Of a stretch of DNA of 43,398 nt, positions 32,982-41,669 are shown piece by piece. The notes below the pieces were generated by a model. That model had not been told where the DNA came from. It saw only the letters and a list, made by a program, of their open reading frames with translations, and ran no database searches. This DNA comes from Geobacter sp. UBA6151 (GTDB lineage: Bacteria > Desulfobacterota > Desulfuromonadia > Geobacterales > Pseudopelobacteraceae), in the NCBI GenBank assembly GCA_002423105.1, contig DIUT01000009.1, positions 12,787 through 56,184 of the forward strand, written 5' to 3'. The first letter of the stretch is position 1; every line of letters begins with the position of its first letter. The translations under genes and the position numbers were made by a program.

Positions 32982-34825
32982 GGTGTGCGCTTGGGCGAAC
33001 CGGTGCTGCCGGGGACGGTTTCCGCGGAGCGGACCAGTTCGGCAAAGAGTCCGTCTTGAGCCACGAGTTCGTCATAAGAACCGAATGCGCTGATTCTGCC
33101 CTCTTCAAAGACCAGAATGCGATCGCAATCTTTTAACGTCGAGAGGCGATGAGCAATGATGATGGTCGTTCGATCGGCGTCCTTGATCCCCAGCGCGTCT
33201 TGCACGCATCGCTCGCTGATGTTATCGAGGGCGCTCGTCGCTTCGTCGAGGATCAGGATCGGCGCGTTTTTTAAGAGCACACGGGCGATGGCCACGCGCT
33301 GGCGTTGACCGCCCGACAGGTTCTGGCCCCGTTCAGTAACTGCGGCTTGGTAGCCGCCGGGCATCTGCATAATCTCGTCATTCAGATTGGCAAGTTCCGC
33401 AGCCCGTTGCACCTGGGCCAACGAGACCTCGCCGTTGCCGTAAGCTATGTTCTCGTAAATCGTTCCGGAGAAGACGAAAGGGTTCTGACCGACGTAACTC
33501 ATCAGGTGCGCCAGTTCCATACGGCTGACTTCAGTGAGCGGTCGTCCGCACAGTGCGATCTGTCCCCCTTGCGGATGCAACAAGCGTAGCAGCGCCTTAA
33601 TCCAGGTCGTTTTGCCCGATCCGGAACGCCCGGCAATACCAATCGTCTCACCATGTCGAATCGTCAGACTCAAGTGATCGAGCGCCCGGTGGGTCTCGCC
33701 ATCTGCGGTGACATACTCCACCAGCAGATCATCGACTTCAATCACCGGTGCCCCTGCCTTTAATTCCATGCCGCTCTGTTCGGGCGTCGCAAACGCGCGA
33801 TCCAAAGGCGAACCCAACATTTGCAGCAAATCTCCGACGCGTAAACTTGCTTCATGCCCTTCATCCACCACCCTATGCACCTCGTTGAGCGGAGTCATTA
33901 CACTCAAGAACAGCACCGAGAAGGTCAGCACGTCGCCAAAGCTGATCTGCTGATGAATAGCCAGGTAAGTGGCGAGCGCCAAAAGGAGAATGTGAAAGAA
34001 TCCTTCGTTGAGCGCCTTCGCGCAGCCATACAGAGACATCTCGAAGTTATGCCGTACCTCGCGTATGCGGCGCTTCTCGGCGCGCTGCGTAAGGCGCAGC
34101 ATTTCCAGGTCGTACGTATGAGCAACGCGGATGTACTCGGCGCCCCCCAATTGCTCGACGACAGCCCCGTCAATTTCGTCGCAATCGCGCATGAGCTCCA
34201 GCCGAACACCCTTTTGCGACCGAAGCTGGCGCATTGTCAGATAAACGGTGAGCGGAATCACGCCCATCATGATTGCGCCTATAGCAAGATGTTTTGTGAG
34301 CGCGGCAAGCAGGGCGAACAGGCCGGTCAAAAGGGCGGGCAAACAGTCAACGAACAGAAGCTGCGCAAAACGGATCAAGCCATCCGCGCTGCGCAGGATT
34401 TTGCCATGCAAGGTGCCAATTTGTTCGCTGGAAAGCGCAGTCAAGTCCCCTCGCAGTACGTGCCCGACGAGTTGCAAATGCATATCGCGGTTAAGACGTG
34501 CAAGACTTCGTTCAACCAACGAGCGCCGCGCCACATTCAAAGCTTCGCGCAGCAGATAGATTACCGCAAGTGCTCCGAGAATCCAGGCGACCGCCCAATA
34601 CATCTGCGTCTGACTTAATTGGCTGGCCCCGGTTTGAATGCTATCAACAAGCCGACCCAAAAGAATCGCACCGCCTGTGTTCGCAGCGCTGGTCAGGGCT
34701 GTAATCAGGGCCGCGCCCCCCAAGGCCAGCCGATCTTCGACGGCGACGAAAGGCCAGACTTGTGTAGCACGGCGGGCAAGGAGTTTCAGTTCCGCAGCGG
34801 TGTGGGGGGGAGCTTCTTGTGTCAT
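32978..34825 (-). CDS. ABC exporter, fused permease-ATPase (MsbA/MDR type)
   Basis: 615 residues. Six membrane helices lie in the N-terminal 330, then an ATPase with Walker A GRSGSGKTT (about residue 400), Q-loop YVGQNPFVFSG, signature NLSGGQRQR, Walker B ILILDEATSALD and H-loop IIAHRLST, all intact. Half-transporters of this kind work as homodimers and export lipids, peptides or small metabolites. The start is ATG 34825 with GGGGA upstream; it overlaps the SDR stop by 4 bases. In context it most likely exports the product of the surrounding enzymes. Confidence 0.93.
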   Translation of the reverse strand: MTQEAPPHTAAELKLLARRATQVWPFVAVEDRLALGGAALITALTSAANTGGAILLGRLVDSIQTGASQLSQTQMYWAVAWILGALAVIYLLREALNVARRSLVERSLARLNRDMHLQLVGHVLRGDLTALSSEQIGTLHGKILRSADGLIRFAQLLFVDCLPALLTGLFALLAALTKHLAIGAIMMGVIPLTVYLTMRQLRSQKGVRLELMRDCDEIDGAVVEQLGGAEYIRVAHTYDLEMLRLTQRAEKRRIREVRHNFEMSLYGCAKALNEGFFHILLLALATYLAIHQQISFGDVLTFSVLFLSVMTPLNEVHRVVDEGHEASLRVGDLLQMLGSPLDRAFATPEQSGMELKAGAPVIEVDDLLVEYVTADGETHRALDHLSLTIRHGETIGIAGRSGSGKTTWIKALLRLLHPQGGQIALCGRPLTEVSRMELAHLMSYVGQNPFVFSGTIYENIAYGNGEVSLAQVQRAAELANLNDEIMQMPGGYQAAVTERGQNLSGGQRQRVAIARVLLKNAPILILDEATSALDNISERCVQDALGIKDADRTTIIIAHRLSTLKDCDRILVFEEGRISAFGSYDELVAQDGLFAELVRSAETVPGSTGSPKRTP

Positions 34826-35979
34826 TTTCCCCAATGTACCCCGACGGCATACTCCATACACCGCTCAAAAACATCAAAGGTGAATTCAGGCGGGATCAGG
34901 CCGGCTGTCGCCCCATCCGTGTTGTTCCGGGCAAACGTGCGGGTATCGGAGAGATAGGGCAGGTATGGCTCGATGAAACGGTTGAACAGAGCCTCAGGCG
35001 GGTTGAATGCCCTGTTCGGGGCAACCCCGTAAACGATTTCAATCCCCCGGATATTCAGAAACGCTTCGCAATAAGAAGCTAGATCCTCCAAGGTTTTGGG
35101 GTGAGCGCTGGTAATGTGATAAAAAGTTCCGGGCTGCGCGTTGGCCAGAATCGACAGGGAGGCGGAAACGAAATAATCGATCGGGATCAGGTTGATAGTG
35201 CCTCTATCGGCAACGGCTATTTTCAAAGGGAGATGGAGAATCCCGCTATCATCCAGGTAGATGCCGTGCTCCCGGGATTTGCGGCCCCCCTGCTCATGTA
35301 TGTCTTTCAGGTAAATTTCCTTGATGTAATAGAGCGATTTGACATGATTATACAGGGCGTTGAAGCAGTTGGCCCGTCCACTGCGGGAATCGCCGTAAAC
35401 AATCGACGGGCGGATAATCGTAAACGGTATGGCACAGATCGTACAGTGCGCTGCAACCTCTTTTTCGGCCCGGGCCTTGGTCTCTTCATAGACGTTTACG
35501 AAGCGCTCCGAAGCCACCGGTGCCTCCGGACAATGCCCGGATGCTATCCCGGCGGCATAGGCTGTGCTGACATAATGGAACCATGGTGCGTTGCTGTCTT
35601 TCGCAAACCCGATAATCTGATCCAGGCTGTCAATATTCGTGGTTGTTGATTCGTGGCGATTCCGTTCCGAAAAGCGGGTATCTGACGCGCAATGGATAAT
35701 AGTGCACGCCTTGTCGCAGAGTTCCTGGTATCTCTCCGGATCTAGGCCGCACAACGGCTTCAGGAAATCGACCTCTGCCGTCTCAATCTGGCCGCTGCGC
35801 CCCCGAAGGTCGAACCACGCCAGCAATCTGTCTATTCTGGCTGCCAGGCTTTCATCTGCAGTGGGCCTGCCCAGGACAATCACCCGGTCGCCCCGTTGCA
35901 GCAAAGCAGCCAGCAAATGGCTTCCCAGGAAGCCGGTAGCCCCGGTAAGCACGTATGTCTGCGTACTGGTATCTGTCAT
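34822..35979 (-). CDS. Extended SDR resembling thioester-reductase/fatty-acyl reductase domains
   Basis: About 385 residues. The NADP-binding TGATGFLGSHLLAALLQRGD near the N-terminus and the following VIVLGRP-x-RIDRLL region resemble the terminal reductase domains of carboxylic acid reductases and NRPSs. The catalytic Tyr-x3-Lys is YEETK, and IIRPSIVYGDSRSGRAN follows. These enzymes reduce carrier-bound or CoA thioesters to aldehydes or alcohols. No carrier protein or adenylation domain is in the window, so it acts in trans or is a simple epimerase/dehydrogenase instead. ATG 35979 lies 8 bases after the upstream stop; an earlier ATG at 36048 would overlap that gene by 61 bases. Confidence 0.8.
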   Translation of the reverse strand: MTDTSTQTYVLTGATGFLGSHLLAALLQRGDRVIVLGRPTADESLAARIDRLLAWFDLRGRSGQIETAEVDFLKPLCGLDPERYQELCDKACTIIHCASDTRFSERNRHESTTTNIDSLDQIIGFAKDSNAPWFHYVSTAYAAGIASGHCPEAPVASERFVNVYEETKARAEKEVAAHCTICAIPFTIIRPSIVYGDSRSGRANCFNALYNHVKSLYYIKEIYLKDIHEQGGRKSREHGIYLDDSGILHLPLKIAVADRGTINLIPIDYFVSASLSILANAQPGTFYHITSAHPKTLEDLASYCEAFLNIRGIEIVYGVAPNRAFNPPEALFNRFIEPYLPYLSDTRTFARNNTDGATAGLIPPEFTFDVFERCMEYAVGVHWGK

Positions 35980-35987
35980 GTCGTCGC

Positions 35988-37820
35988 CTATGCGTAGAGC
36001 AGATTTTCCTTCCGGCAATATCCCTGGAACAAAAGGTGTTTCAGCCATCTAATGGTCCCCTCGCGGGCCGAGTGCTCTTCAATCAGCGCGCCGGCTTCCA
36101 TGGTGGCCTGTTGAACGCGGGCGATATCGTCCCTATCGTTCTGGTCGTAAAAATAGTCGTATTCGTAAATGCAGCGCTTGCCGCCGTCCACCGGCGTGAC
36201 AAAACCGAATTCATGCTTGAGTTGGTGGCGTTCTCCTATCTGTGAGAAGCCTTCGTTCAAGGTGGAGATTAAAGAATAATCGAGGGGGAGATACATGAGT
36301 AGCGGGAAGAAATGCTTCGCGCGACCCATCCTGGTGCTGGTGATCCTGAACATGTTGAGCCAGACCAGATTCGTCATTTCAGGCCGGGCATACAGCTGTT
36401 CGTAAAATTCCCTCAGTTCCGGAGCGGTTTCCTGTGCCAGCTTTGCCGGTGACGATGCCAGCGCCGTTTCCGCCAGTTCGGCAAATCCGTTGATCTTGAG
36501 ATAAGAGAACGGTTCACCCGCGGAAAGCTCGGTAATCAGGTCCAGCCAGCGAGCTGTCTTCAGCGACGGCAAACCGAGGCTTAAAGCGGTGAAAAGACGC
36601 TGGTCGATGACCGGATGGCCCATCTCCGCTATGCTGCGCAGGGCGTACTTGTCGCCGATCACCAGGACCATGCAGGCGATGCCCAGCTTCGTTTCGAAGA
36701 TCTCCCTGGCTTCGGCGGCCAATTGCCGAGTCGGAGCGATAAAGGCCGACACATATTCCGCACCGAGAACCCCTATGGCCAGGCCGATGCGCCGTGCCGC
36801 GCAATCCCCGGCAAAATCGAGGGCTTCTGCCAATGTCTGGAAAGGGACCAGGACCCCGGCCTCGTCGTCTGTCATGGGATGCAGTTTGGCGCTCATCGCC
36901 GTACAGATACCGGGGGTTTGTCGGCCGGACTTGATGAAGGCAAAAAGGTTGGGAGCATCTTCTTCGTTGAGCGAAAAGAACGAACCATCCGGGGCGACAA
37001 ACTCGGCATCAACAAAATTATCGGCAGATGTCCCGTACGTGGCTGAAAAAAGCGACAATATGCCGGAGGACATCATGCTGCCGCAGACCAGCGCCGCGGC
37101 CTCGGCAACATTGACCCGATAACCGCGCTGCACTGCCGCCCGCTGCAGGTCGAATGCCGCAACCCCCGGCCCGATCTTGACCGACCAGTTTTTCTCGTCA
37201 AAGACCATGTCTTTCATCCGGTTCAGATCTATGACCGCCCCTTCGCAGAGGTGGAAACCGAGGAGATTGGTACCGTTGGCCCGTACCACCCACGGGATCT
37301 CGTGCTGCCCAAACAGCCGCAGCAGCGCCGATATCTCTTCCCGCGTCCGGGGCAGAACCACGTAAGCGGGCATTTTCGGTACTGCCAGGGCACAGGGGTC
37401 GTGGGCATAGGTGGCGGCGATAGCCCGGTCATTTGTGGCCCATTCATCGCCGGTGATATCCCTGATTTGCCGCAGCAGCGGGTCCTCCGCAGCTTTTTCC
37501 ACCGGACTACCCGCGGCAATGTGGCTGGCGACGTGGTCTTTCAGGGCTTTCATCACCCGTGAGGGCTGCATCTCGGTGACGAAACAGCACTGGTAGTCGC
37601 ATTTGCCGCACAGATCGCAACTGTCGGCAATCTCGACACACGTGTCCGTAACGGAAATTTTCTGCTCCGCCAGGGCAGCATACAGATCCATCCTGCCCTG
37701 CGGATAATAGCTGACATAATGCTTTTCCGGCCCGGAGGCACAGACCCCGCTTCCCAAAAAATCGATTTTGCACATCGCGTAATGTCGGCAGTTCCTGGCG
37801 GTTTCCAATGCTTCATTCAT
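35988..37820 (-). CDS. FAD-linked oxidase with N-terminal Fe-S cluster segment
   Basis: 610 residues. Residues 1-80 carry nine Cys, including C68-x2-C71-x2-C74-x3-C78 (CDLCGKCDYQC), a 4Fe-4S pattern, and further Cys at 11, 17 and 27. A PCMH-type FAD domain follows (about 145-330: LPRTREEISALLRLF, VRANGTNLLGFHL, GPGVAAFDLQRAAVQRG). The rest is an FAD-linked oxidase C-terminal domain of the glycolate oxidase/vanillyl-alcohol oxidase type. It would oxidise a hydroxy compound and pass electrons to a cluster. The Fe-S part is N-terminal, the reverse of GlcDF-like fusions. It overlaps the methyltransferase stop by 4 bases. Substrate unknown. Confidence 0.85.
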   Translation of the reverse strand: MNEALETARNCRHYAMCKIDFLGSGVCASGPEKHYVSYYPQGRMDLYAALAEQKISVTDTCVEIADSCDLCGKCDYQCCFVTEMQPSRVMKALKDHVASHIAAGSPVEKAAEDPLLRQIRDITGDEWATNDRAIAATYAHDPCALAVPKMPAYVVLPRTREEISALLRLFGQHEIPWVVRANGTNLLGFHLCEGAVIDLNRMKDMVFDEKNWSVKIGPGVAAFDLQRAAVQRGYRVNVAEAAALVCGSMMSSGILSLFSATYGTSADNFVDAEFVAPDGSFFSLNEEDAPNLFAFIKSGRQTPGICTAMSAKLHPMTDDEAGVLVPFQTLAEALDFAGDCAARRIGLAIGVLGAEYVSAFIAPTRQLAAEAREIFETKLGIACMVLVIGDKYALRSIAEMGHPVIDQRLFTALSLGLPSLKTARWLDLITELSAGEPFSYLKINGFAELAETALASSPAKLAQETAPELREFYEQLYARPEMTNLVWLNMFRITSTRMGRAKHFFPLLMYLPLDYSLISTLNEGFSQIGERHQLKHEFGFVTPVDGGKRCIYEYDYFYDQNDRDDIARVQQATMEAGALIEEHSAREGTIRWLKHLLFQGYCRKENLLYA

Positions 37821-38650
37821 GGTCTGTTTTCTCCGGGGCCACTGAATTCTGTGAGATCACTGTTTTTGATGGCATATCCCATGTACATGATGTTCATGTC
37901 CGTACTCTCGACCAGCAGGAGTTTTTCGGCGAGATCTTCATACGTCCATTCTCCTTTGGCCCTTTTGCGCAGATAGTACAGAATGTGAGGATAGGAAAGA
38001 TTCGGTTCCGTTCCCCGGTGCTCTCTCCATTCAAAATTATTGAGCGTGAGGAGCGCTTTTAATTCCTCGGGCCTGATGAACAGGTCCCATACATGGAGAT
38101 TCGGCGGCATGAAGGCCCACCGCTTCCATTGCTGCGCAATCTTGATGGCTACCAGTTTGCTGATGAATGTGCGGTTAATGGTGTCGTAACAGAACACACC
38201 TCCCGGTTTCAGCACCCGGCTGATTTCTGAAATTACTGCCCGCAGATCAGAAACATGTTCCAATACGTCACAGCAGAAAACCACATCGTAGCTGTTATCC
38301 CGCAAAGGGAGGGCTTCGCCCATTCCCTTTTCATATCTGATCTTCAATCCGCTGGTTTTTGCATGCGTCATGGCGATATGCAGCGATTGTGCAGAAGGAT
38401 CAATTCCGGTTGTATCGAACCCCATCCGCGCAATTTCTTCGCATAATATGCCTCCTCCGCAGCCCACTTCCAAAGCAGCGCTTTCTTGAGGCGCTATGTT
38501 CAATTCATTGAACAGTTTCTTCGTAAAATAACCCACCCGGACAGGATTAATCGATGTCTTCAGCAGGTAAAGCACAGAATCGGGTTGCCACCATTGGTCG
38601 TTTTCCGCATGGTACATACTGTTGTCAATGCGGTCGTAATTCTGTCGCAA
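37817..38650 (-). CDS. UbiG-like SAM-dependent methyltransferase
   Basis: About 277 residues. The opening NDQWWQPDSVLYLLKTSINPVRVGYF corresponds to the WW(D/Q)P...NPxRxxYI segment of UbiG/Coq3 O-methyltransferases. SAM motif I is LEVGCGGGILCEEIA, motif II DVVFCCDVLEHV and motif III VLKPGGVFCYDTIN. A TTG start at 38650 is preferred since GGGAGA sits 6 bases upstream; ATG 38617 would cut the conserved N-terminus and ATG 38749 overlaps DUF1003. It is the first gene of the five-gene overlapping cassette. It is probably not ubiquinone synthesis, because no other ubi genes are present; a quinone- or phenol-like hydroxyl is a fair guess. Confidence 0.85.
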   Translation of the reverse strand: MRQNYDRIDNSMYHAENDQWWQPDSVLYLLKTSINPVRVGYFTKKLFNELNIAPQESAALEVGCGGGILCEEIARMGFDTTGIDPSAQSLHIAMTHAKTSGLKIRYEKGMGEALPLRDNSYDVVFCCDVLEHVSDLRAVISEISRVLKPGGVFCYDTINRTFISKLVAIKIAQQWKRWAFMPPNLHVWDLFIRPEELKALLTLNNFEWREHRGTEPNLSYPHILYYLRKRAKGEWTYEDLAEKLLLVESTDMNIMYMGYAIKNSDLTEFSGPGENRP

Positions 38651-38720
38651 ATTTTTTCTCCCATTTGAAAACAGATTACTTTTTGTACCCCTGACAATTA
38701 CGACCAGCGCCCGGCGGACT

Positions 38721-39299
38721 TCAATTTTTTGTGCGCTCGCTCCGTTCATTCAGTGCGCCACGCACCAGTTCAGGATTCATCGACTGCTGCAGTTCTGCCG
38801 CCTCGGGATCATGACGGTTTCTGACATTTGGCAAATCACGCCGCAGCTCTTCCAACAGGTTGATTAGTTTTGCAGTCTTCTGCTCAGTCAGTAACATGAC
38901 TTTCAAGTCCAAATGTGCCCGATGTTCCTCAAGTTTGTTTAGCCGGTTCTGCTTTGACAGAACTACGGTCGCGGTAAGCAATGCACCCAGACCGACAACC
39001 CCTTGCAGCCAGAAATACGGCTCCGGATCAAATGCAGCCATACCAAATTGTCGTACTACAACATTAGCGAGCATCCAGAACGCAACAAAGAACAGAATTA
39101 TACCAAGAAAAATCGGCTGCCCTAAAAAACAGCTAATGCGCTCCAGAATACGTTGCGAATGGCTTATTTTTTGATATTCGCGCGAGTAGAAATCCAGCAC
39201 GGCCTCAATATTTTCGCTGATTTGGTCGTGATCGGATTCGACCGGTGTGTCACGGGAATCCGCAGGCGCTTCGGGTGAAAGATCAGGTTTGCTTCTCAT
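38721..39299 (-). CDS. DUF1003 membrane protein
   Basis: 192 residues. The DUF1003 core (about 60-160) has two membrane helices, IFLGIILFFVAFWMLANVVV and YFWLQGVVGLGALLTATVVLS, followed by the family's NRLNKLEEHRAHLDLKVMLLTEQKTAKLI. The N-terminus is acidic and soluble. Its start overlaps the preceding small gene by 17 bases. DUF1003 proteins are common in stress and metal-homeostasis neighbourhoods but have no settled function. Confidence 0.88.
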   Translation of the reverse strand: MRSKPDLSPEAPADSRDTPVESDHDQISENIEAVLDFYSREYQKISHSQRILERISCFLGQPIFLGIILFFVAFWMLANVVVRQFGMAAFDPEPYFWLQGVVGLGALLTATVVLSKQNRLNKLEEHRAHLDLKVMLLTEQKTAKLINLLEELRRDLPNVRNRHDPEAAELQQSMNPELVRGALNERSERTKN

Positions 39300-39486
39300 T
39301 CTGGCTCACTTGGTCCAATCCGTCAGGCCTCATTCTTTCTATTATCTGACATTTGTGTTGGTTTTCTTTTGAATGGTTATTAATCGCTTGCTCGGCAATA
39401 AGTCTGCTTTGCAGCCAGCCTGTTATCACCCCGCATCCTTCGGTACACTCTACGAGATACTCATTATCAGTGTATTCGAAATCCAT
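39283..39486 (-). CDS. Small Cys-containing hypothetical protein
   Basis: 67 residues, acidic then polar, no membrane span. ECTEGCG and HKC provide three Cys and a His that might bind metal, but I do not recognise a family. AGAGGAG lies 6 bases before the ATG, and the gene is placed snugly between OsmC (21 bases) and DUF1003 (17-base overlap), both good signs of real coding. The N-terminal EYTDNEYLVECTEGCGVITGW looks like a beta hairpin. Confidence 0.65.
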   Translation of the reverse strand: MDFEYTDNEYLVECTEGCGVITGWLQSRLIAEQAINNHSKENQHKCQIIERMRPDGLDQVSQNEKQT

Positions 39487-39507
39487 GATTTACTCCTCTT
39501 GGCAATG

Positions 39508-39933
39508 CTATGCCAACAGCTTCGCCTCCATAGTGACAGTTGTGTTCAAAAGCCGTGACATAAGGCAGCCGCTCTTTGCGTTTTCTGCCAGTTTTGCAAA
39601 AGAATCCAGGGTTGCACCGGGTATGGTGGCGCTCACCTCCAGATGACTCTCGGTGACGGTCCAACCCTCCTTCAGCTTCTCGAAGGTGACAACGGCGGTT
39701 GTAAAGATTCGATCCGGGACCATTCCGGCTTCGCCAAGCAGCGCCGAGAGCTGCATGGAAAAACAGGCAGCGTGGGCACCAGCGACCAGCTCTTCCGGAT
39801 TGGTGCCGATTCCCTTCTCGAAGCGGGTGTCAAAAGAATACTGCGTCTTCGACAGCACGCCGCTTTCCGTAGAGATGTTCCCTTTTCCTTCTTTAAGACT
39901 TCCGTTCCATTCTGCCGAAGCTTTACGTTTCAT
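39508..39933 (-). CDS. OsmC-family peroxiredoxin
   Basis: 141 residues. OsmC reduces organic and fatty hydroperoxides using two Cys. The peroxidatic Cys is in AGAHAACFSMQLSALLG (about residue 57) and the resolving Cys in KSGCLMSRLL near the C-terminus; the conserved Glu in NPEELVAGAH is also kept. GGAGG precedes the ATG. It belongs to the OsmC (not Ohr) branch, which is often induced by osmotic stress. It follows the CoA-disulfide reductase-like gene by 60 bases. Confidence 0.93.
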   Translation of the reverse strand: MKRKASAEWNGSLKEGKGNISTESGVLSKTQYSFDTRFEKGIGTNPEELVAGAHAACFSMQLSALLGEAGMVPDRIFTTAVVTFEKLKEGWTVTESHLEVSATIPGATLDSFAKLAENAKSGCLMSRLLNTTVTMEAKLLA

Positions 39934-39993
39934 GTCATCCTCCTCAGGGGTTTGTTCTGTTCTTGCCGTAAAATCAGATTTCTTTTTATCCTG

Positions 39994-41349
39994 TCACAGC
40001 TTCTTGGCCACTTCACGAGCAGCTATCACAACCGGATCCCAGACCGGTGAAAAGGGTGGAGCATAGCCAAGATCGAGATTAATCATTTCCTCCACCGTGA
40101 ACCCGGCATGAAGGGCGGTTGCCAGGGTGTCTATCCGTTTGGCCGAACCTTCCATGCCGACGATCTGACCTCCAAGAAGGCGGCCGCTCCCTTTTTCCGC
40201 CAGCACCTTTACGGTTATTTCCTCTGAGCCGGGAAAGTATCCCGCCTTGGTGCGGCTCTTGATGACAGCGCTCACATGCTCCAGGCCAAGCGCTTCAATT
40301 TCTTTTTCCTGGAGGCCGCTACGCGCAACTTCCACCTGGCATATCTTTGTGACAGCCGTTCCCATCACACCGGGAAACGTGGCATAGCCCCCTCCAAGGT
40401 TTACACCTGCAACCCGTCCCTGGCGGTTGGCCACCGTGCCGAGGGCGATATAGATGGGTTTGCGGCTCACCAGATGGAACGATTCGGCGCAATCCCCTGC
40501 TGCCCAGATACCAGCGATACCGGTTTCCATCCGCTCATTCACCCGGATCGACCCTTTTTCACCAAGGGGAATGCCTGCCGCCTCGGCAAGCGCCGTATTG
40601 GGGCGCACCCCGAGCCCAAGGATCACGATGTCGGTCGGCAGGGTACGCTTGTCGGTGACAACCCCCGTCACTTTTCCGGATGTTGTCTCAAACTCCGTAA
40701 GGGTCTCCTCCAGATATAAAGTGACACCCACATCCCGCAATGCCTGGGAGACAAGCGCTCCCATATCCTCATCAAGGGTACCCATCACCTGAGCAGACCG
40801 ATCGATCAAAGAAACCTCCAGGCCACACATTACCAAAGCTTCCGCCATCTCCAGGCCGATGTAACCGCCGCCGACGACAACCGCTTTTTTCATGCCACCT
40901 TTTTCGAGACGTCTGCGAATCACCAGGCCGCTTTCAAGGGTGTTAACCCCGAAGATATTGATGGCATCGGAGCCGGGGAGATCCGGGCAGAGCGGCACCG
41001 CGCCGGTGGCGATCAGGAGCTGGTCATACTGCTCCCACGCCGATTTGCCGCTTTTCAGATCGCGGACATACACCCTTTTCCCTGGCGGATCGATTTCCTC
41101 CACCTCGTGTAAAACCCTCACATCAATTCCGTCCCGTTCCCGAAACTTTTCCGGGGTGCGGACGATGAGCTTTTCCTCCGCATCAACCACCCGGCTGACA
41201 TAATAGGGGATTCCGCAGGCAGAGAAGGAGGTGTGCGGACTTCGCTCGAAGACGACGATATCCAAATCAGGCCTACGGCGCTTTGCCTGTGAGGCAGCGC
41301 TCATCCCTGCTGCATCGCCGCCAATGACTACAAGTTTTTCATTGGGCAT
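39994..41349 (-). CDS. CoA-disulfide reductase / NADH oxidase-type flavoprotein
   Basis: 451 residues of the pyridine-nucleotide disulfide oxidoreductase class with a single active Cys: Cys45 in SFSACGIPYY. FAD binding VVIGGDAAGMSAASQAKR and NAD binding VVVGGGYIGLEMAEAL are intact, and the C-terminal dimerisation domain (about 330-451) ends LDLGYAPPFSPVWDPV, typical of CoADR/Nox. Such enzymes reduce CoA disulfides, persulfides, polysulfide or O2. No rhodanese domain is attached. It lies 33 bases after the small membrane protein gene and before OsmC, consistent with thiol and peroxide homeostasis. Confidence 0.92.
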   Translation of the reverse strand: MPNEKLVVIGGDAAGMSAASQAKRRRPDLDIVVFERSPHTSFSACGIPYYVSRVVDAEEKLIVRTPEKFRERDGIDVRVLHEVEEIDPPGKRVYVRDLKSGKSAWEQYDQLLIATGAVPLCPDLPGSDAINIFGVNTLESGLVIRRRLEKGGMKKAVVVGGGYIGLEMAEALVMCGLEVSLIDRSAQVMGTLDEDMGALVSQALRDVGVTLYLEETLTEFETTSGKVTGVVTDKRTLPTDIVILGLGVRPNTALAEAAGIPLGEKGSIRVNERMETGIAGIWAAGDCAESFHLVSRKPIYIALGTVANRQGRVAGVNLGGGYATFPGVMGTAVTKICQVEVARSGLQEKEIEALGLEHVSAVIKSRTKAGYFPGSEEITVKVLAEKGSGRLLGGQIVGMEGSAKRIDTLATALHAGFTVEEMINLDLGYAPPFSPVWDPVVIAAREVAKKL

Positions 41350-41382
41350 GATTATTTCCCCGTGTTTTCACCCGTTATCCTT

Positions 41383-41574
41383 TTACTTCCCGATGCGAAT
41401 CGTTGATATGTCTCCTATGAGCCCGAAGACGCCCAATAGCCATACAATCACAACGATAACCACTACCACATTCAAAATACTCTTTATGGTGGACTGCATC
41501 GGTATAAAGCGGTTAATAACCCAGAGGATCAACCCAACGACAACCAGAACAAGTACTAATTGAATAAGCGGCAT
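41383..41574 (-). CDS. Thivi_2564-type small membrane protein
   Basis: 63 residues with two hydrophobic helices: PLIQLVLVLVVVGLILWVI and ILNVVVVIVVIVWLLGVFGL, joined by NRFIPMQSTIKS. This pattern matches the small membrane-protein family named after Thivi_2564; function unknown. AAAGGAG lies 9 bases before the ATG, and the frame upstream to 41643 is spurious. It is the first gene after sigma-54 promoter P3, so, as at P1, a tiny membrane protein leads the unit. Confidence 0.82.
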   Translation of the reverse strand: MPLIQLVLVLVVVGLILWVINRFIPMQSTIKSILNVVVVIVVIVWLLGVFGLIGDISTIRIGK

Positions 41575-41669
41575 CTTATTTCTCCTTTCATGTAATTGGT
41601 GTGTTTCCCCCTGCTTGTGCAGAGTACCGTCGTACGGCTCCACACAAGTTGGATTACCTCAACTTTATG

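Noticed and set aside
33854..34618. 254-codon plus-strand frame opposite the ABC exporter
   Set aside because: Antisense to a complete ABC transporter; no domain recognised.
39495..39513. TTGGCA-N6-TGCCAA region before the small Cys protein, looking like a sigma-54 site
   Set aside because: The GG-to-GC distance is 11 rather than 12 bases and it overlaps the OsmC stop; probably only a short palindrome.
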